Shown: positions 19,144-28,501 of the stretch, piece after piece
Layout: each line of letters starts with the position of its first letter
Position numbering within the stretch: position 1 is the first letter of the stretch
Source: Bryobacterales bacterium
GTDB taxonomy: Bacteria > Acidobacteriota > Terriglobia > Bryobacterales > UBA6623
Assembly (NCBI GenBank): GCA_022823865.1
Contig: JAJEHF010000121.1
Coordinates: forward strand, 1 to 42,718
DNA length: 42,718 nucleotides
Reading direction: 5' to 3'
Translations under genes and position numbers: made by a program
The notes under the pieces: generated by a model
Told to the model about the DNA's origin: nothing
Database searches by the model: none
Seen by the model: only the letters and a program-made list of their open reading frames with translations

Positions 19144-20625
19144 CTACTCGGCAACCGGTTCCACCAGCTCGGCGTTTGGGTCGTCTGGTGTACGGAGCCC
19201 CCTTAGGAAATGAATCAATCTTACTTGGTCCTGCTGCTTGAGGTTCAGGAAAAGGTCCCTCGACTTCGCTGCTTTGTCTCCGTGAGCGAGGATAGCGGAC
19301 CGGATGTCCAAGGCACGTCCGTCGTGCAGGTAGGGTGCAGTATCTCGAACACCCCAGAGCCTTGCTGTTGTAAATTCGTCGTTAGGGATGGGGTCGTGAA
19401 GGGAATTCTCAGCGAGACCGGGACCCATGGCATGGCGTTTCAGATCCCCGAATAAGGGAACGTAGACACCGCCTGTGGGGGCCGGGGCGAATCCCACATC
19501 CACGAGATCAATCAAGGCATAGACGTTCGCGGAAGGATCGTGGGGCACTTCAGGATGAGCAATTGGCAAGTACCTTGATCGAGTCGTCATGACCGGGCGG
19601 TGACAGCCCGAACAGCCGATTTCAGTGAAGATACGAAAACCAGCGTCAGCCTCCTGATCCATCGTCTCCATGATCGGCGGCGGGTTTGTGACGCTGAAGA
19701 CTTGCAACGCTGTCATGGCAGCTTCACTCATCTCATTCGCTATCCCGTCACCGTCACCGTCCGTGTTCCGTCCGACGACCTCTGTTGGCTGAATGCCGAA
19801 ATGGAAGGCCATCGCATCCCGGCCAAAGTCTCGCATGCTGAATTTCTCGCCCTTCCGCCCGAACGGGCGGACCACCAAGACATCCTCGGCCCTCTTGCCG
19901 TCATTGTCCTTGAATCCGATGCCGTCCAAGTGGTCGAGGCTCACGACACCGCCCTCCTCGGTCCTGAGAAACCCGAAGTGAACGCCTTTGCTGTGAAGGG
20001 CAGTGATCGTGCCTGGAGAAGCTGACCTGGCCTGCTTGAGCAAGTCCTGCAGGTCCGCGGTCATTTCCTTGGCTAGAAGCTCTACTCCACCGCCGCCGAA
20101 TAGAAACGGAGGGTTAGAGAATCTTCCGTTGAAGTCGGCCGATCCGTCCCGTCCAGAGGCAGTGTGCCAATCATCGGAAACGTCAACCTCGGTCGGTCCG
20201 ATGAACGCGTTCTGAGCCAGCCCTCCGACTCCGCCGATCCCGAGCTTCGGTGGCACGGTGTCGTGACTGACAATGCTGTGGCATTCGTTGCAGCTCTGGG
20301 CATCCAGTCCGTTGACGCGGAGAGACGTGCCGTTGCCTTGCAGCGTCGGTCGGTTACCCGGAGCTGTGGGAGGAGATTCGCTTGGCCTGAACGGGCCATC
20401 TCCATAGCCCTGTACGGTCGTAAGTGGCCGTGTGAACACCTCCAATCCCGCACGGCGCACCTGATTCAGCGAGACTGCTCCGCTGTTCAGACTATCGCTC
20501 AGATCACCTAACGTCATGTGAAGTAAGGGGTCAGGCACAAACACACGACTCTGAGGCATCGCGGGCAGAGTCAACAGACAAACAAACGGAATGCAAACCC
20601 AGGTTGGTCTGATATTCGACAGCAT
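19144..20625 (-). CDS. Di-haem oxidoreductase / putative thiol oxidoreductase
   Basis: A 493-residue exported c-type cytochrome. Residues 1-25 form a signal peptide (cut near AMPQ-S). Two haem-binding motifs are present: CNECH (112-116) and CSGCH (338-342). NTDGDGDGIANE (287-298) looks like a calcium loop, and APYLHDGRALDIRSAILAHG near the C-terminus is typical of the family related to MauG and bacterial cytochrome c peroxidases. The substrate is unknown; a periplasmic redox role is inferred. It has a lower GC content than the origin genes and stands alone in the accessory segment without an obvious electron partner. No clear ribosome site precedes the ATG. Confidence 0.87.
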   Translation of the reverse strand: MLSNIRPTWVCIPFVCLLTLPAMPQSRVFVPDPLLHMTLGDLSDSLNSGAVSLNQVRRAGLEVFTRPLTTVQGYGDGPFRPSESPPTAPGNRPTLQGNGTSLRVNGLDAQSCNECHSIVSHDTVPPKLGIGGVGGLAQNAFIGPTEVDVSDDWHTASGRDGSADFNGRFSNPPFLFGGGGVELLAKEMTADLQDLLKQARSASPGTITALHSKGVHFGFLRTEEGGVVSLDHLDGIGFKDNDGKRAEDVLVVRPFGRKGEKFSMRDFGRDAMAFHFGIQPTEVVGRNTDGDGDGIANEMSEAAMTALQVFSVTNPPPIMETMDQEADAGFRIFTEIGCSGCHRPVMTTRSRYLPIAHPEVPHDPSANVYALIDLVDVGFAPAPTGGVYVPLFGDLKRHAMGPGLAENSLHDPIPNDEFTTARLWGVRDTAPYLHDGRALDIRSAILAHGDKAAKSRDLFLNLKQQDQVRLIHFLRGLRTPDDPNAELVEPVAE

Positions 20626-21197
20626 TTGAAACTGAGGGTTCCTACCTCGTTACCTGGACTGGTTCCCTGTCCACCCCTAAACGATTTCGGTTCGTGCGTG
20701 AGAATGTTCGCGTTGGCGGAGCTTAGGTCTGCTGCCGTAACCCCGATAGTGGGTCCACAGCCACAACTCCAAAGGAAGTGTCCCTCAAGACAGCACTCAC
20801 CATGTTTGATGCGCTGTCGGTTTCCGCACAACGGTAGGTGGAAGGAAAAAACGCTATAGTCTCTGAGTGGTGAAGGGTAGGCGAAATAAGGGCGATTCGG
20901 GGGGGGGGGGGGGTAGCGAACGGCGGCGCGGAGCAGCACGGAGCGAATGCAAGACTCCGTCCGGGAGTTTCCGGTCCGGGTCGACCGGCAAGGCGCGAGG
21001 CGAGTAGTGCGGCAGAATCGCACGGCTACCCCCCAGCAGCTCTCGGGGGGGTAGGACTCGCGAATGGACGAGCCGTCGATCCCAGCTCACCTAGCGAGTC
21101 TCGATCTGCCCCTCAATCCCCCTCTTGCAGGAAGTCGCTACGGCACCGGCAATGATCGCGCTGTTCAGCCGTTCCAGCGACGAACGGTAGCCTAGCC
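20626..21197. other. Intergenic stretch with G15 tract and hairpin
   Basis: No gene is supported in these 570 bases. A homopolymer of 15 G lies at 20899-20913. At 21026-21054 CTACCCCCC and GGGGGGTAG form a 9-bp stem with an 11-base loop. On the minus strand both are upstream of the di-haem gene and downstream of the regulator genes, so the hairpin may end regulator transcription or form part of the di-haem leader. The G tract may be a length-variable site or an assembly artefact. Confidence 0.5.
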
Positions 21198-23942
21198 CTA
21201 CGGGATCCCCTTCGGACTCGTCGCCAGCCCTTGACCAGCTTCCCGCTCGCTGTCGGGATACGGCAAAGCACCGAGTTCCTGCGCTAGGCGGATTGCTTCG
21301 CGCCTGCCCTTGGCGTTCAGCTTCCGATAGAGGTTCTTCAGGTGATGGCGGGCGCCATTCTCACTGATGCCGAGGCTTCGTGCGGCAGCTCTCGCCTTCT
21401 TGCCCTCAGCCATCACCCTCAGCAAGTTGATCTCACGCGGGTTGAACAGCGAAACTTCCCGGGGCTCCATACGTGCGATCATGGCCTCGGCAGACTCCCG
21501 GATGTCGTCGTCGAAGTCGGGCTGACGCAGCCTGCTAAGGACGGCGACGCTCGCGTCACGGCTTCGTATAAGGGGACGCAGGTAGTCCGTACCGCGGGCG
21601 AGGCGGAGGAACTCTATCATCCGCGCTTCCGCATGAGCCGCCTTGCCCGCGCGGTGTTCGAAGGCAACAGCCGCTCCAAGCCCCCTCATCAGCGAACGCA
21701 CCAAGCCGCGTTCCGTCGCCACATCACAGAAGCGATTTGCAAGGCTGCGTGCGCTGGCGAGATCGCCTTGTGCTGCCAGCAATTCGATCCGTGCGCACGC
21801 TAACGCTTCCATTTCCCGCCAAGTCTGGCCGTCGAGGTCGACGAGTGCGCCGTCGCTCTCGGGCAGGCCTAGCGCGCACCACAGGTCCGCGGCCCGCTCA
21901 ACCTGCCCGTCGGCAACCAAGACGGAGACTCGCAGCGCCGCCAAGTACCGCGCCACGCTCTCAAGGCCCAGCGCCCGTGTCTGTTCATACGAATCCTCCA
22001 AGAGCGCCGCGGCAGCTACTGAGCCTTGTCGGGCCAGCATGAGCTCGGTGACGACCCCGAAGGCCGCCGCGTGGATATCGATCGAGGTGGCGATCTCGCG
22101 AAGCCGTGTCACGACACCTGGCACCACATGTCTGAACGCCGCCAGATCATTCCGTTCCAAGTGAAGCTCGCACAGCAACACATCGCTAACCAACGCAGCG
22201 GCCGGACTCGATGATGAGATCTGCTCGGCAAGGTGCCTCCCGCGCGCGTACCGATCAGCAGCTTCCTGGACCCGCCCTGCCGCCATGGCGATCATTCCGA
22301 GCTGGAAGTCCACGTACATCGCACCCTGACTGGAATCGCGACGCCTGAGGCTCTCCTGTGCCCGCAGGCCATGCGAAGTCGCGGCCTCGAACCGCGCCAT
22401 CTGGCAGTGAGCGACGCAGAGCAGCCCCTGCAACACGCCGAGAGTTGCAGGTGGCAGCTCGGGGTCACGAGCTAGTTCGCTCCCTTCCGCTAGCACTTGG
22501 CGAAATTCGTCGCCGCCGACCCGGGCGCATCGGCAACCGAGCAGCATGGCTTGGACGATGAAGGTCTCGATGCGCAAGGCGCGATCATCGCCGCCTGCTC
22601 GGTCCCGAGTGAAGTCTTCGGTGCAGTGCCGGACATCCTCCAAGCATCGGCGGGCGTCCGCTAGCCTCCCTCGCCAGAGCAGGAGCAGGCAGTGTGTCAG
22701 AGCCAGCCGCGGGTACGTTGTCAGAATCTCCGGAGTCAGGAAACGCTCGACTTCATCCGTTGCCGTCAATCCCTCCCGCAACAGCGCATGCACTCCGCCC
22801 GCGCATTCCAAGACCTCCCCCGCTGTACGATAGTCTCCAGCATTGGCCGCATGGCGCAGCGCAGGCCAAGTGTCACCGCGGGCAGCCATTGTCCGCGCGA
22901 TCCTGCGGTGCAGGTCCAGGGCGCGATCCGGGTCGCTCTGAGATTGCAGGGAGGCGCAGCATTCTCTGACGAGTGGGTTCATGCCAAAGTGGTTCGCGTC
23001 GGCCCTTGTACGATGCAACAATCCCCGAAGGGCGGCCAACTCGTCGATTCGGTGTCTCGAGCCCGACTCTTTCAGGACCTCGTCCACAAGCGCCGGGTCG
23101 ATCGAGTCGAATAGCGCAAGATCGAGCAGGAACTCGCGGTTCCTCGGGGATAGTCCGCGCAGCAATCGCCGGTTGCAGTAGTCGACCAAGCTCCTCGTCC
23201 CATCAGCAGGATCAAGCGCAGTCGCTGCCTGATCGCCTTTAGCTTGCATGTCTCGATAGACTCGCAGGGCGACGGGCCACCCTTCGGTTCGCTCAGCAAT
23301 CGTTTCGAGCTCGCGCCGCCCGAACGCGCCGCCGAGAAACTGGGCGATCTCATCACGCGAAAACCGCAATTCCGCGTCCGTTAGCGCAATGCCCTGACCA
23401 GCCAGGATTGCCTTCGCTACATCGATCCCGGGATTGTTCCGATATGCGATGGCGACGCGGAGGCTTGGCGGAGCGTCAGCCAGAAGGACATTGATCATCT
23501 GGACCGTCGCCAAGTCTGCGAGCCGCTCCGCCTCGTCGAGCACTAAGAGCCACTGCTCGCGATCCGATTCGATCGCTCGCAGCATTCGAACGATAGGCGT
23601 CTGCGTCGGATTCGGGTGGAGCCCGCTCACGATGCCGTCCGAAACCGAGGAATCCAGGCCCCCTCGCTCAAACGTGGAGGCCATGCAGGTCTTTAGAACG
23701 TCCGGTGTGTCATTGTCGTCGAGCGTGACCCAAGCGACGTGTACGCCCCGCTGTCGCTCGTGCTCGCAGTAATCCGCCAGAAGCGCGGTCTTGCCGAACC
23801 CGCAAGGTGCCCTTATCGCGATGAGCCGGTGGCCGTGCGCTTTCCGGAGGCGGTCGAGCAGGGCTCGGCGAGGGAGGTATCCGCTTTGCCGCTCGGGCAC
23901 GGTCACCTTCGCAGACGCTGGCAAGTGCGCGGTCAGCGTCAC
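21198..23942 (-). CDS. MalT-like STAND ATPase with LuxR-type DNA-binding domain (second of pair)
   Basis: A 914-residue transcription regulator of the large LuxR (LAL/MalT) type. The P-loop is APCGFGKT (residues 45-52) and Walker B is LLVLDE (132-137). A long helical, TPR-like middle follows, and the LuxR helix-turn-helix is at about 832-893 (LFNPREINLL ... ISENGARHHLKNLYRKL). It lacks a receiver domain, so activity is probably switched by ATP and an unknown inducer bound in the helical part. It starts at a GTG whose bases overlap the stop of the upstream paralogue (GTGA), so the two are translationally coupled. After the HTH it carries about 20 extra polar residues. Confidence 0.9.
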   Translation of the reverse strand: MTLTAHLPASAKVTVPERQSGYLPRRALLDRLRKAHGHRLIAIRAPCGFGKTALLADYCEHERQRGVHVAWVTLDDNDTPDVLKTCMASTFERGGLDSSVSDGIVSGLHPNPTQTPIVRMLRAIESDREQWLLVLDEAERLADLATVQMINVLLADAPPSLRVAIAYRNNPGIDVAKAILAGQGIALTDAELRFSRDEIAQFLGGAFGRRELETIAERTEGWPVALRVYRDMQAKGDQAATALDPADGTRSLVDYCNRRLLRGLSPRNREFLLDLALFDSIDPALVDEVLKESGSRHRIDELAALRGLLHRTRADANHFGMNPLVRECCASLQSQSDPDRALDLHRRIARTMAARGDTWPALRHAANAGDYRTAGEVLECAGGVHALLREGLTATDEVERFLTPEILTTYPRLALTHCLLLLWRGRLADARRCLEDVRHCTEDFTRDRAGGDDRALRIETFIVQAMLLGCRCARVGGDEFRQVLAEGSELARDPELPPATLGVLQGLLCVAHCQMARFEAATSHGLRAQESLRRRDSSQGAMYVDFQLGMIAMAAGRVQEAADRYARGRHLAEQISSSSPAAALVSDVLLCELHLERNDLAAFRHVVPGVVTRLREIATSIDIHAAAFGVVTELMLARQGSVAAAALLEDSYEQTRALGLESVARYLAALRVSVLVADGQVERAADLWCALGLPESDGALVDLDGQTWREMEALACARIELLAAQGDLASARSLANRFCDVATERGLVRSLMRGLGAAVAFEHRAGKAAHAEARMIEFLRLARGTDYLRPLIRSRDASVAVLSRLRQPDFDDDIRESAEAMIARMEPREVSLFNPREINLLRVMAEGKKARAAARSLGISENGARHHLKNLYRKLNAKGRREAIRLAQELGALPYPDSEREAGQGLATSPKGIP

Positions 23943-26680
23943 GTCAGGACACCCAAGTCGCGGATTCGGCGGATCGCCTGTTCCCGGTCAGAAACACCAC
24001 ACTTCCTGTAGATGTTCTTGAGATGGTAGCGGAGTGCGTTCTCGCTCAGCCCGAGATGCCTGGCGATCTGCCGGTTGCGCAATCCGCTCCGGAGTTGCTC
24101 CAGAACATCGCGCTCTCTCCGTGTGAATGCCGGTTCGACGGCATTTCCATCCCGCCCCAGATCTGCCAATATTGCGTTAGCCGTCTCGATTGTGTCCTGA
24201 TCACAGCCCGTCTCGAGCAAACGCCGCATAACGATCCTGCTTACGGACGCTTCGCGGACCAGCGGCCGAACAAAGTCTGTCGTGCGCGCAAGCCGAAGGA
24301 ACTCGACAAGGCATGCGATCGCACGGTCCCCATTCCCGCAACGCTGCTCGAGGACCATCGAGGCGACCAAGCTCCGCATCAAGGTCCGCACCAGTCCGTG
24401 TGCTACAGCTTGCTGGCACAGTCTTTTCGCGAGGTCTTGCGCGGCGTCGAACTCGCTTTGGGCAAACAGTAGTTGCACTCGGGAGAGCGATACCACCTCC
24501 ATTTCACGCCAAGACTGGCCGTCTAGATCCAGCATCGCCGGCACGCTGTCCGGCAGGCCGCAGGCTTGCCACATCTCGCCAGCGCGATCGGTCTGCCCGG
24601 CAGAGACTAGGACCGACACGCACATGGCGCCCAAGCACCTCGCAACGGCCACAAAGCCCAGCGCAATGAAGCGCTGACGCGCCCTATCCAGCATCGCTGC
24701 CGTCTTCTCAGTACCATGCAGTCTTACGGTCGTTTCTACCGCCACGCCGTAGGCCGCCGCGTAAACGTCCAGCCATGCACCGGTGTTAGCGACGAACTCG
24801 TGCATATCGGGCACGATCTGCTCCACCGCCTTGATCCGGTTCCGTTCGAGCTCCGTTTCCGCCAACAGTGCATCGGCGATCAGAGCCGCATTGGCATCCT
24901 CGGGAAACTGTTGTCTCGCGATCTTCCGCCCTTGTCCCAGATGATCGATTGCATCTTGTACCCGTCCCCGCGCGATGGCGAGAGCCCCGGCGTGGATTTC
25001 GCAGAACACGGAACCGTACTCCGACCCGCAAGCCGCGAAGTGCGTTCTTGCCCTTAGCAAATCCTGGCGGCTCGGCTCGAATCGAGCTCGCTGGTAGTTG
25101 GCGGCACAGAGTACGAGGCTGTAGCCGCCTGATATGGGATGATCGAGTTTCGGGTCTCCCGCAATGGACGCCATTTCGGCCAGGATCGCCTGGACCAGTG
25201 GGCTGCGCAGAGCCAAGCACCCGAGTCCGGCCAACATTGCCTTGACCACGACACTCTCGACATAGAGCCTGCGATCATCGCCTCCGACCCTGTCCTGCGT
25301 GAAGTCCCTCGTCTGGCGTCCAAGTTCGGTGAATAAGTCCCTAGCTTCCTGCATGTTGCCGCGGCTGATGAGCACGATGCAGCGGAGCAGCCCGATCCGG
25401 GGAAATCGATGAAGCATGTCGGGCTTGACGAGGCGGTCGACCGCCCATAGCCGCGTCATCCCCTCGCGAAACCACAGCCCCAAGCCGCCAGCCGCCTCGG
25501 CAATTTCTGCGAAGACAAGATCTGCGTGAGCGTCGGTGGCATGGCGTAGGGCGGGTACGAGACGGTTCCGGCTCGCCAGCGCCCGAGCGATCCTCGTCTG
25601 GAGCCGCGCGAAGCGTTCCGGGGTCTCCCGCAACCGCGTCGCGACGCAGTATTCCCTGACGAGCGGGTGTAGACGCAGGGCATCGTGGCCGTGCTCGACC
25701 GGCTGTAGGAGGCCGCTCAGTTCTTGGAGTGCGGCGATCCGGTGGCTGCTACCGCTCAGGCCCAGAACTTCGTCCGCCATGACGGGTTCGATCCAGTCGA
25801 AGAGCGCGAGATCGAGCAGGAAATCGCGGTCGTCGTTCGAAAGACGGCGCAACAGGCTTATTCCGATGTAGTCTGCCGCAAGGCCTATATCGGCCTTGCT
25901 TTCGAGCAGATTCGACTGTCTCGCGTTGCGCCTTAGGTGACGGTCCAGCTGGAGTGCGGCGGGCCAGCCCTCGGTGCGGTCCGCTAGCGCACGAAGCTCC
26001 GTAGGAGACAGACGAGCATCAAAGAACAAGGCAATCTCCCGTTTCGAGAAGCGGAGATCTTTGGGCCCTAGGCTGATCCCGTGACCGGCTAGCGCAGCAC
26101 CTTCTAGATCCAGTCCCGGATTGGTGCGGCACGCTATAAGGATGCGTAAGTTCCGCGGGCAGTAGCGCAAGAGTGAATCGACCGCGTCAACCGCGTCACG
26201 GTGGGTCAGCAGACCCACGTCGTCGAGCGCTAGTAGACAGGGCTCGGTGTGGCGCTCGATGGCGCGAACCAGCGTCAACAAGGGGAATCCCTGAAGGCTT
26301 GGCAACCTTGGGTCGGCCCCGCCAATCCCGTCCGGCAGGTCGAAGCCCGCATGCTGGAAGGCGTGGGCGAGATACCTGGTGATGACAGCTGGCGTATCGT
26401 CCTGCGTCACCGTGAACCAAGCGACCAGCGCACCCCTCGCTCCCTGCCGACGGCAGGTCTCTGCCAAAAGAGTGGTCTTTCCGAACCCTCCCGGTGCCTT
26501 CAAGACAGTGATCTGGTGGTCCGGATCGCCGCACTGCCGGGTGAGTTCCGGGCGGTCAAGATAGTGCTCTGGCCTCGGGGGAACCGTGATTCGCGACGTC
26601 AGCAACCAATAGGCGTCCGATGAATCCGGCGAGACGGAGTGCTGAAGGAGTCGCTCAGAAGAGGTGTCGTCCGGTGTCAT
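23939..26680 (-). CDS. MalT-like STAND ATPase with LuxR-type DNA-binding domain (first of pair)
   Basis: A 913-residue paralogue of the following gene with the same plan: P-loop APGGFGKTT (62-70), Walker B LLALDD (149-154), a helical repeat middle, and a LuxR helix-turn-helix in the last 62 residues (FTRRERDVLE ... LSENALRYHLKNIYRKC). Many segments align by eye with the partner (for example CRTNPGLD against YRNNPGID, and the shared LDLDGQSWREME-type stretch). The start is uncertain: an ATG at 26680 without a ribosome site, or a TTG at 26719 with GGAG placed too close. It ends exactly on the paralogue's GTG. Target genes are unknown; no structural operon adjoins. Confidence 0.9.
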   Translation of the reverse strand: MTPDDTSSERLLQHSVSPDSSDAYWLLTSRITVPPRPEHYLDRPELTRQCGDPDHQITVLKAPGGFGKTTLLAETCRRQGARGALVAWFTVTQDDTPAVITRYLAHAFQHAGFDLPDGIGGADPRLPSLQGFPLLTLVRAIERHTEPCLLALDDVGLLTHRDAVDAVDSLLRYCPRNLRILIACRTNPGLDLEGAALAGHGISLGPKDLRFSKREIALFFDARLSPTELRALADRTEGWPAALQLDRHLRRNARQSNLLESKADIGLAADYIGISLLRRLSNDDRDFLLDLALFDWIEPVMADEVLGLSGSSHRIAALQELSGLLQPVEHGHDALRLHPLVREYCVATRLRETPERFARLQTRIARALASRNRLVPALRHATDAHADLVFAEIAEAAGGLGLWFREGMTRLWAVDRLVKPDMLHRFPRIGLLRCIVLISRGNMQEARDLFTELGRQTRDFTQDRVGGDDRRLYVESVVVKAMLAGLGCLALRSPLVQAILAEMASIAGDPKLDHPISGGYSLVLCAANYQRARFEPSRQDLLRARTHFAACGSEYGSVFCEIHAGALAIARGRVQDAIDHLGQGRKIARQQFPEDANAALIADALLAETELERNRIKAVEQIVPDMHEFVANTGAWLDVYAAAYGVAVETTVRLHGTEKTAAMLDRARQRFIALGFVAVARCLGAMCVSVLVSAGQTDRAGEMWQACGLPDSVPAMLDLDGQSWREMEVVSLSRVQLLFAQSEFDAAQDLAKRLCQQAVAHGLVRTLMRSLVASMVLEQRCGNGDRAIACLVEFLRLARTTDFVRPLVREASVSRIVMRRLLETGCDQDTIETANAILADLGRDGNAVEPAFTRRERDVLEQLRSGLRNRQIARHLGLSENALRYHLKNIYRKCGVSDREQAIRRIRDLGVLT

Positions 26681-26719
26681 GAAGTCATGTAGGAACCGTC
26701 CTTCGCTCGATTCGGCCAA

Positions 26720-27009
26720 GGCTCCGCAACGTTGCTCGGCCGCTTCGGAGAAGACCCAATCTTGATGTCAGGGGGGATACTCGAAACCGAGGGGCCACTT
26801 AGATGTGGCGAGCTACGAGGGCCGTAACCTTGGTTTTCTTCTAGGCTTCTTCTCGCAGCAGGCTACAAGTCTGTCTGCCGTCAGTTTTCGCAACCAAACA
26901 CTGCAACAGCCAGCCCGCTGCTGAAGCTGCCACAAACTACGATACCAACTTCCAATACCAACGAACCCAAATCCCCGCCCAATCTTCTGGTGGGAGGTGT
27001 AGGCTCACT
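26720..27009. other. Intergenic stretch upstream of the regulator pair
   Basis: About 290 bases with no gene. Two small hairpins stand side by side: CTCG-aaac-CGAG (26780-26791) and GCCAC-ttagat-GTGGC (26794-26809). On the minus strand they would lie in the promoter or leader of the regulator pair. AT content is higher than average; I could not pick a convincing promoter. Confidence 0.35.
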
Positions 27010-27464
27010 TCAGGGCCGCATGCGAACGCGCGATGAACTCTCGGTAGCTGAAGGGACATCTTTCAGTGGCGGGCTCAGCAGGTTCAGCTCCCGTAGCGGT
27101 CTCTTGAAGGCATTCTCCTAGCCCTGCTTGGCACGATGGCGCCACACCAGCTTGGCAAGGCGCAGGCCGTCCTGGCTCACCAAGATGAACGAGTCCTGCG
27201 GCACCTGCAGCCGCTGCCCCTCCGCATCCAGCGCTGTCCACAATCTTGGTCCGTGTACTCGCAGGCCTGCGGTCTCGCCAACGGAAGGGCGCTCATGCGC
27301 GCCAAGGACTCGCCCAGGCGGCGGCTGTCGGGCACGCGGCGGGCTAGAGGCCAGTGCAAGTCGAGCCAGCAGGCCGAGGTCGTCACCAAGGCCAGCCCAG
27401 CACTGCCTGTGAGTTGCACGTCGCTGACAGCAAAGTCAATCGCGAGGGCCTTCGAGTAGGGCAT
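27010..27464 (-). pseudogene. Broken DDE transposase remnant
   Basis: Two pieces of one transposase remain on the minus strand. The N-terminal piece (27464 to about 27290) reads LAIDFAVSDVQLTGSAGLAL, like the start of IS1380/IS4-type DDE transposases. The C-terminal piece in another frame (from about 27260) reads WRHRAKQG, a TAG stop at 27120-27118, then ENAFKRPLRELNLLSPP, like the KQGQENAFKGPL ... LHHPP tail of such enzymes. The catalytic middle is deleted. The TAG is probably a former CAG. No terminal inverted repeats were found. It marks the right edge of the accessory segment next to hemB. Confidence 0.6.
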
Positions 27465-27484
27465 CGCCTAGTACGTTGCAGCCC

Positions 27485-27514
27485 GAGAATGTTCTCTCGA
27501 AGCGGCGATAGAAT
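27485..27514 (+). promoter_or_regulatory. hemB promoter with small inverted repeat
   Basis: TAGAAT at 27509-27514 is a good -10 box ending six bases before the hemB TTG, so the transcript would begin at the start codon. GAGAA-tg-TTCTC (27485-27496) covers the expected -35 position and could be an operator. No separate ribosome site is visible. Confidence 0.4.
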
Positions 27515-27520
27515 GGAATT

Positions 27521-28492
27521 TTGGCCTTTCCAATCCACCGTTACCGGCGCCTCCGCGGCAGCGCCCCATTGCGCGCGCTGGTGCGCGAGACCCGGCTGAC
27601 CCCGGCAGACTTCGTCTACCCGCTGTTCGTATGCCCGGGCGAGGGCGTGCGGGTGCCGATCGACTCGATGCCGGGCGTGTGCAATCTCTCGGTGGACCTA
27701 TTGGTGGAAGAATGCCGCAGCGCGGCTGCGCTGGGCGTGCCAGGCGTGGTCCTGTTCGGGATCCCGCCGCGCAAGGATCCTCTCGGCACTGGGGGATACG
27801 ACGAGCGCGGAATCGTCCAAGAGGCGATCCGCGCGGTCAAGCGGGAGGTCCCGCAACTGCTGGTCATCGCGGACACATGCCTGTGCGAGTACACCGACCA
27901 CGGCCATTGCGGAGTGATCGAAGATGGCGACGTGCACAACGACAAGAGCCTTGCCCTGCTCAGCCGGACAGCCGTCTCCCAGGCGCGAGCCGGGGCCGAT
28001 ATCGTCGCTCCCTCGGACATGATGGACGGGCGCGTGGGCGCGATCCGGGCGGCGCTCGACGAAGCTGGCTTCGAGAGCGTGCCGATTCTGTCGTACGCGG
28101 CCAAGTACGCGTCGTCCTTCTACGGGCCGTTTCGCGACGCGGCGCAGTCGACCCCGCAGTTCGGCGACCGCAAGAGCTACCAGATGGACCCGGCCAATCA
28201 CCGCGAGGCGATGCGCGAGATCCGGGCAGACATCGACGAGGGCGCCGACATGATCATGGTCAAGCCCGCGCTGCCCTACCTCGACGTGCTGTGGGAAGCA
28301 AAGCAGGAGTTCGCCCTGCCGACTGCCGCCTACCAGGTCAGCGGCGAATACGCGATGCTGCAAGCCGCCACTGCCAACGGCTGGCTGGACGCGGACCGGG
28401 CAGTGCTCGAGAGCTTGACATGCATCAAGCGCGCCGGCGCGGACTTCATGCTGACCTACTATGCCGTGGACGCGGCTCGCTTGCTGGCCTGA
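27521..28492 (+). CDS. hemB: Delta-aminolevulinic acid dehydratase (porphobilinogen synthase)
   Basis: A 323-residue enzyme joining two 5-aminolevulinates to porphobilinogen for haem. The Schiff-base lysines are Lys-195 ([14 protein letters not shown]) and Lys-248 ([12 protein letters not shown]). Cys-120, Cys-122 and Cys-130 in [13 protein letters not shown] form the zinc site of the zinc-dependent class. The start is TTG at 27521 because the family begins FPxxRxRRLR; a nearby ATG is out of frame. First gene of a four-gene run with dacB, pyrB and pyrC, spaced by 9, 10 and 13 bases. Confidence 0.96.
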   Translation: MAFPIHRYRRLRGSAPLRALVRETRLTPADFVYPLFVCPGEGVRVPIDSMPGVCNLSVDLLVEECRSAAALGVPGVVLFGIPPRKDPLGTGGYDERGIVQEAIRAVKREVPQLLVIADTCLCEYTDHGHCGVIEDGDVHNDKSLALLSRTAVSQARAGADIVAPSDMMDGRVGAIRAALDEAGFESVPILSYAAKYASSFYGPFRDAAQSTPQFGDRKSYQMDPANHREAMREIRADIDEGADMIMVKPALPYLDVLWEAKQEFALPTAAYQVSGEYAMLQAATANGWLDADRAVLESLTCIKRAGADFMLTYYAVDAARLLA

Positions 28493-28501
28493 CACGCTCA
28501 C

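Noticed and set aside
23434..23772. Plus-strand open frame inside the regulator gene
   Set aside because: Antisense shadow; no start signal and no recognisable protein.
21198..26680. The STAND pair as an anti-phage (Avs-like) system
   Set aside because: Both end in clear LuxR DNA-binding domains and lack nuclease or other effector domains, so transcription regulation is the better reading.
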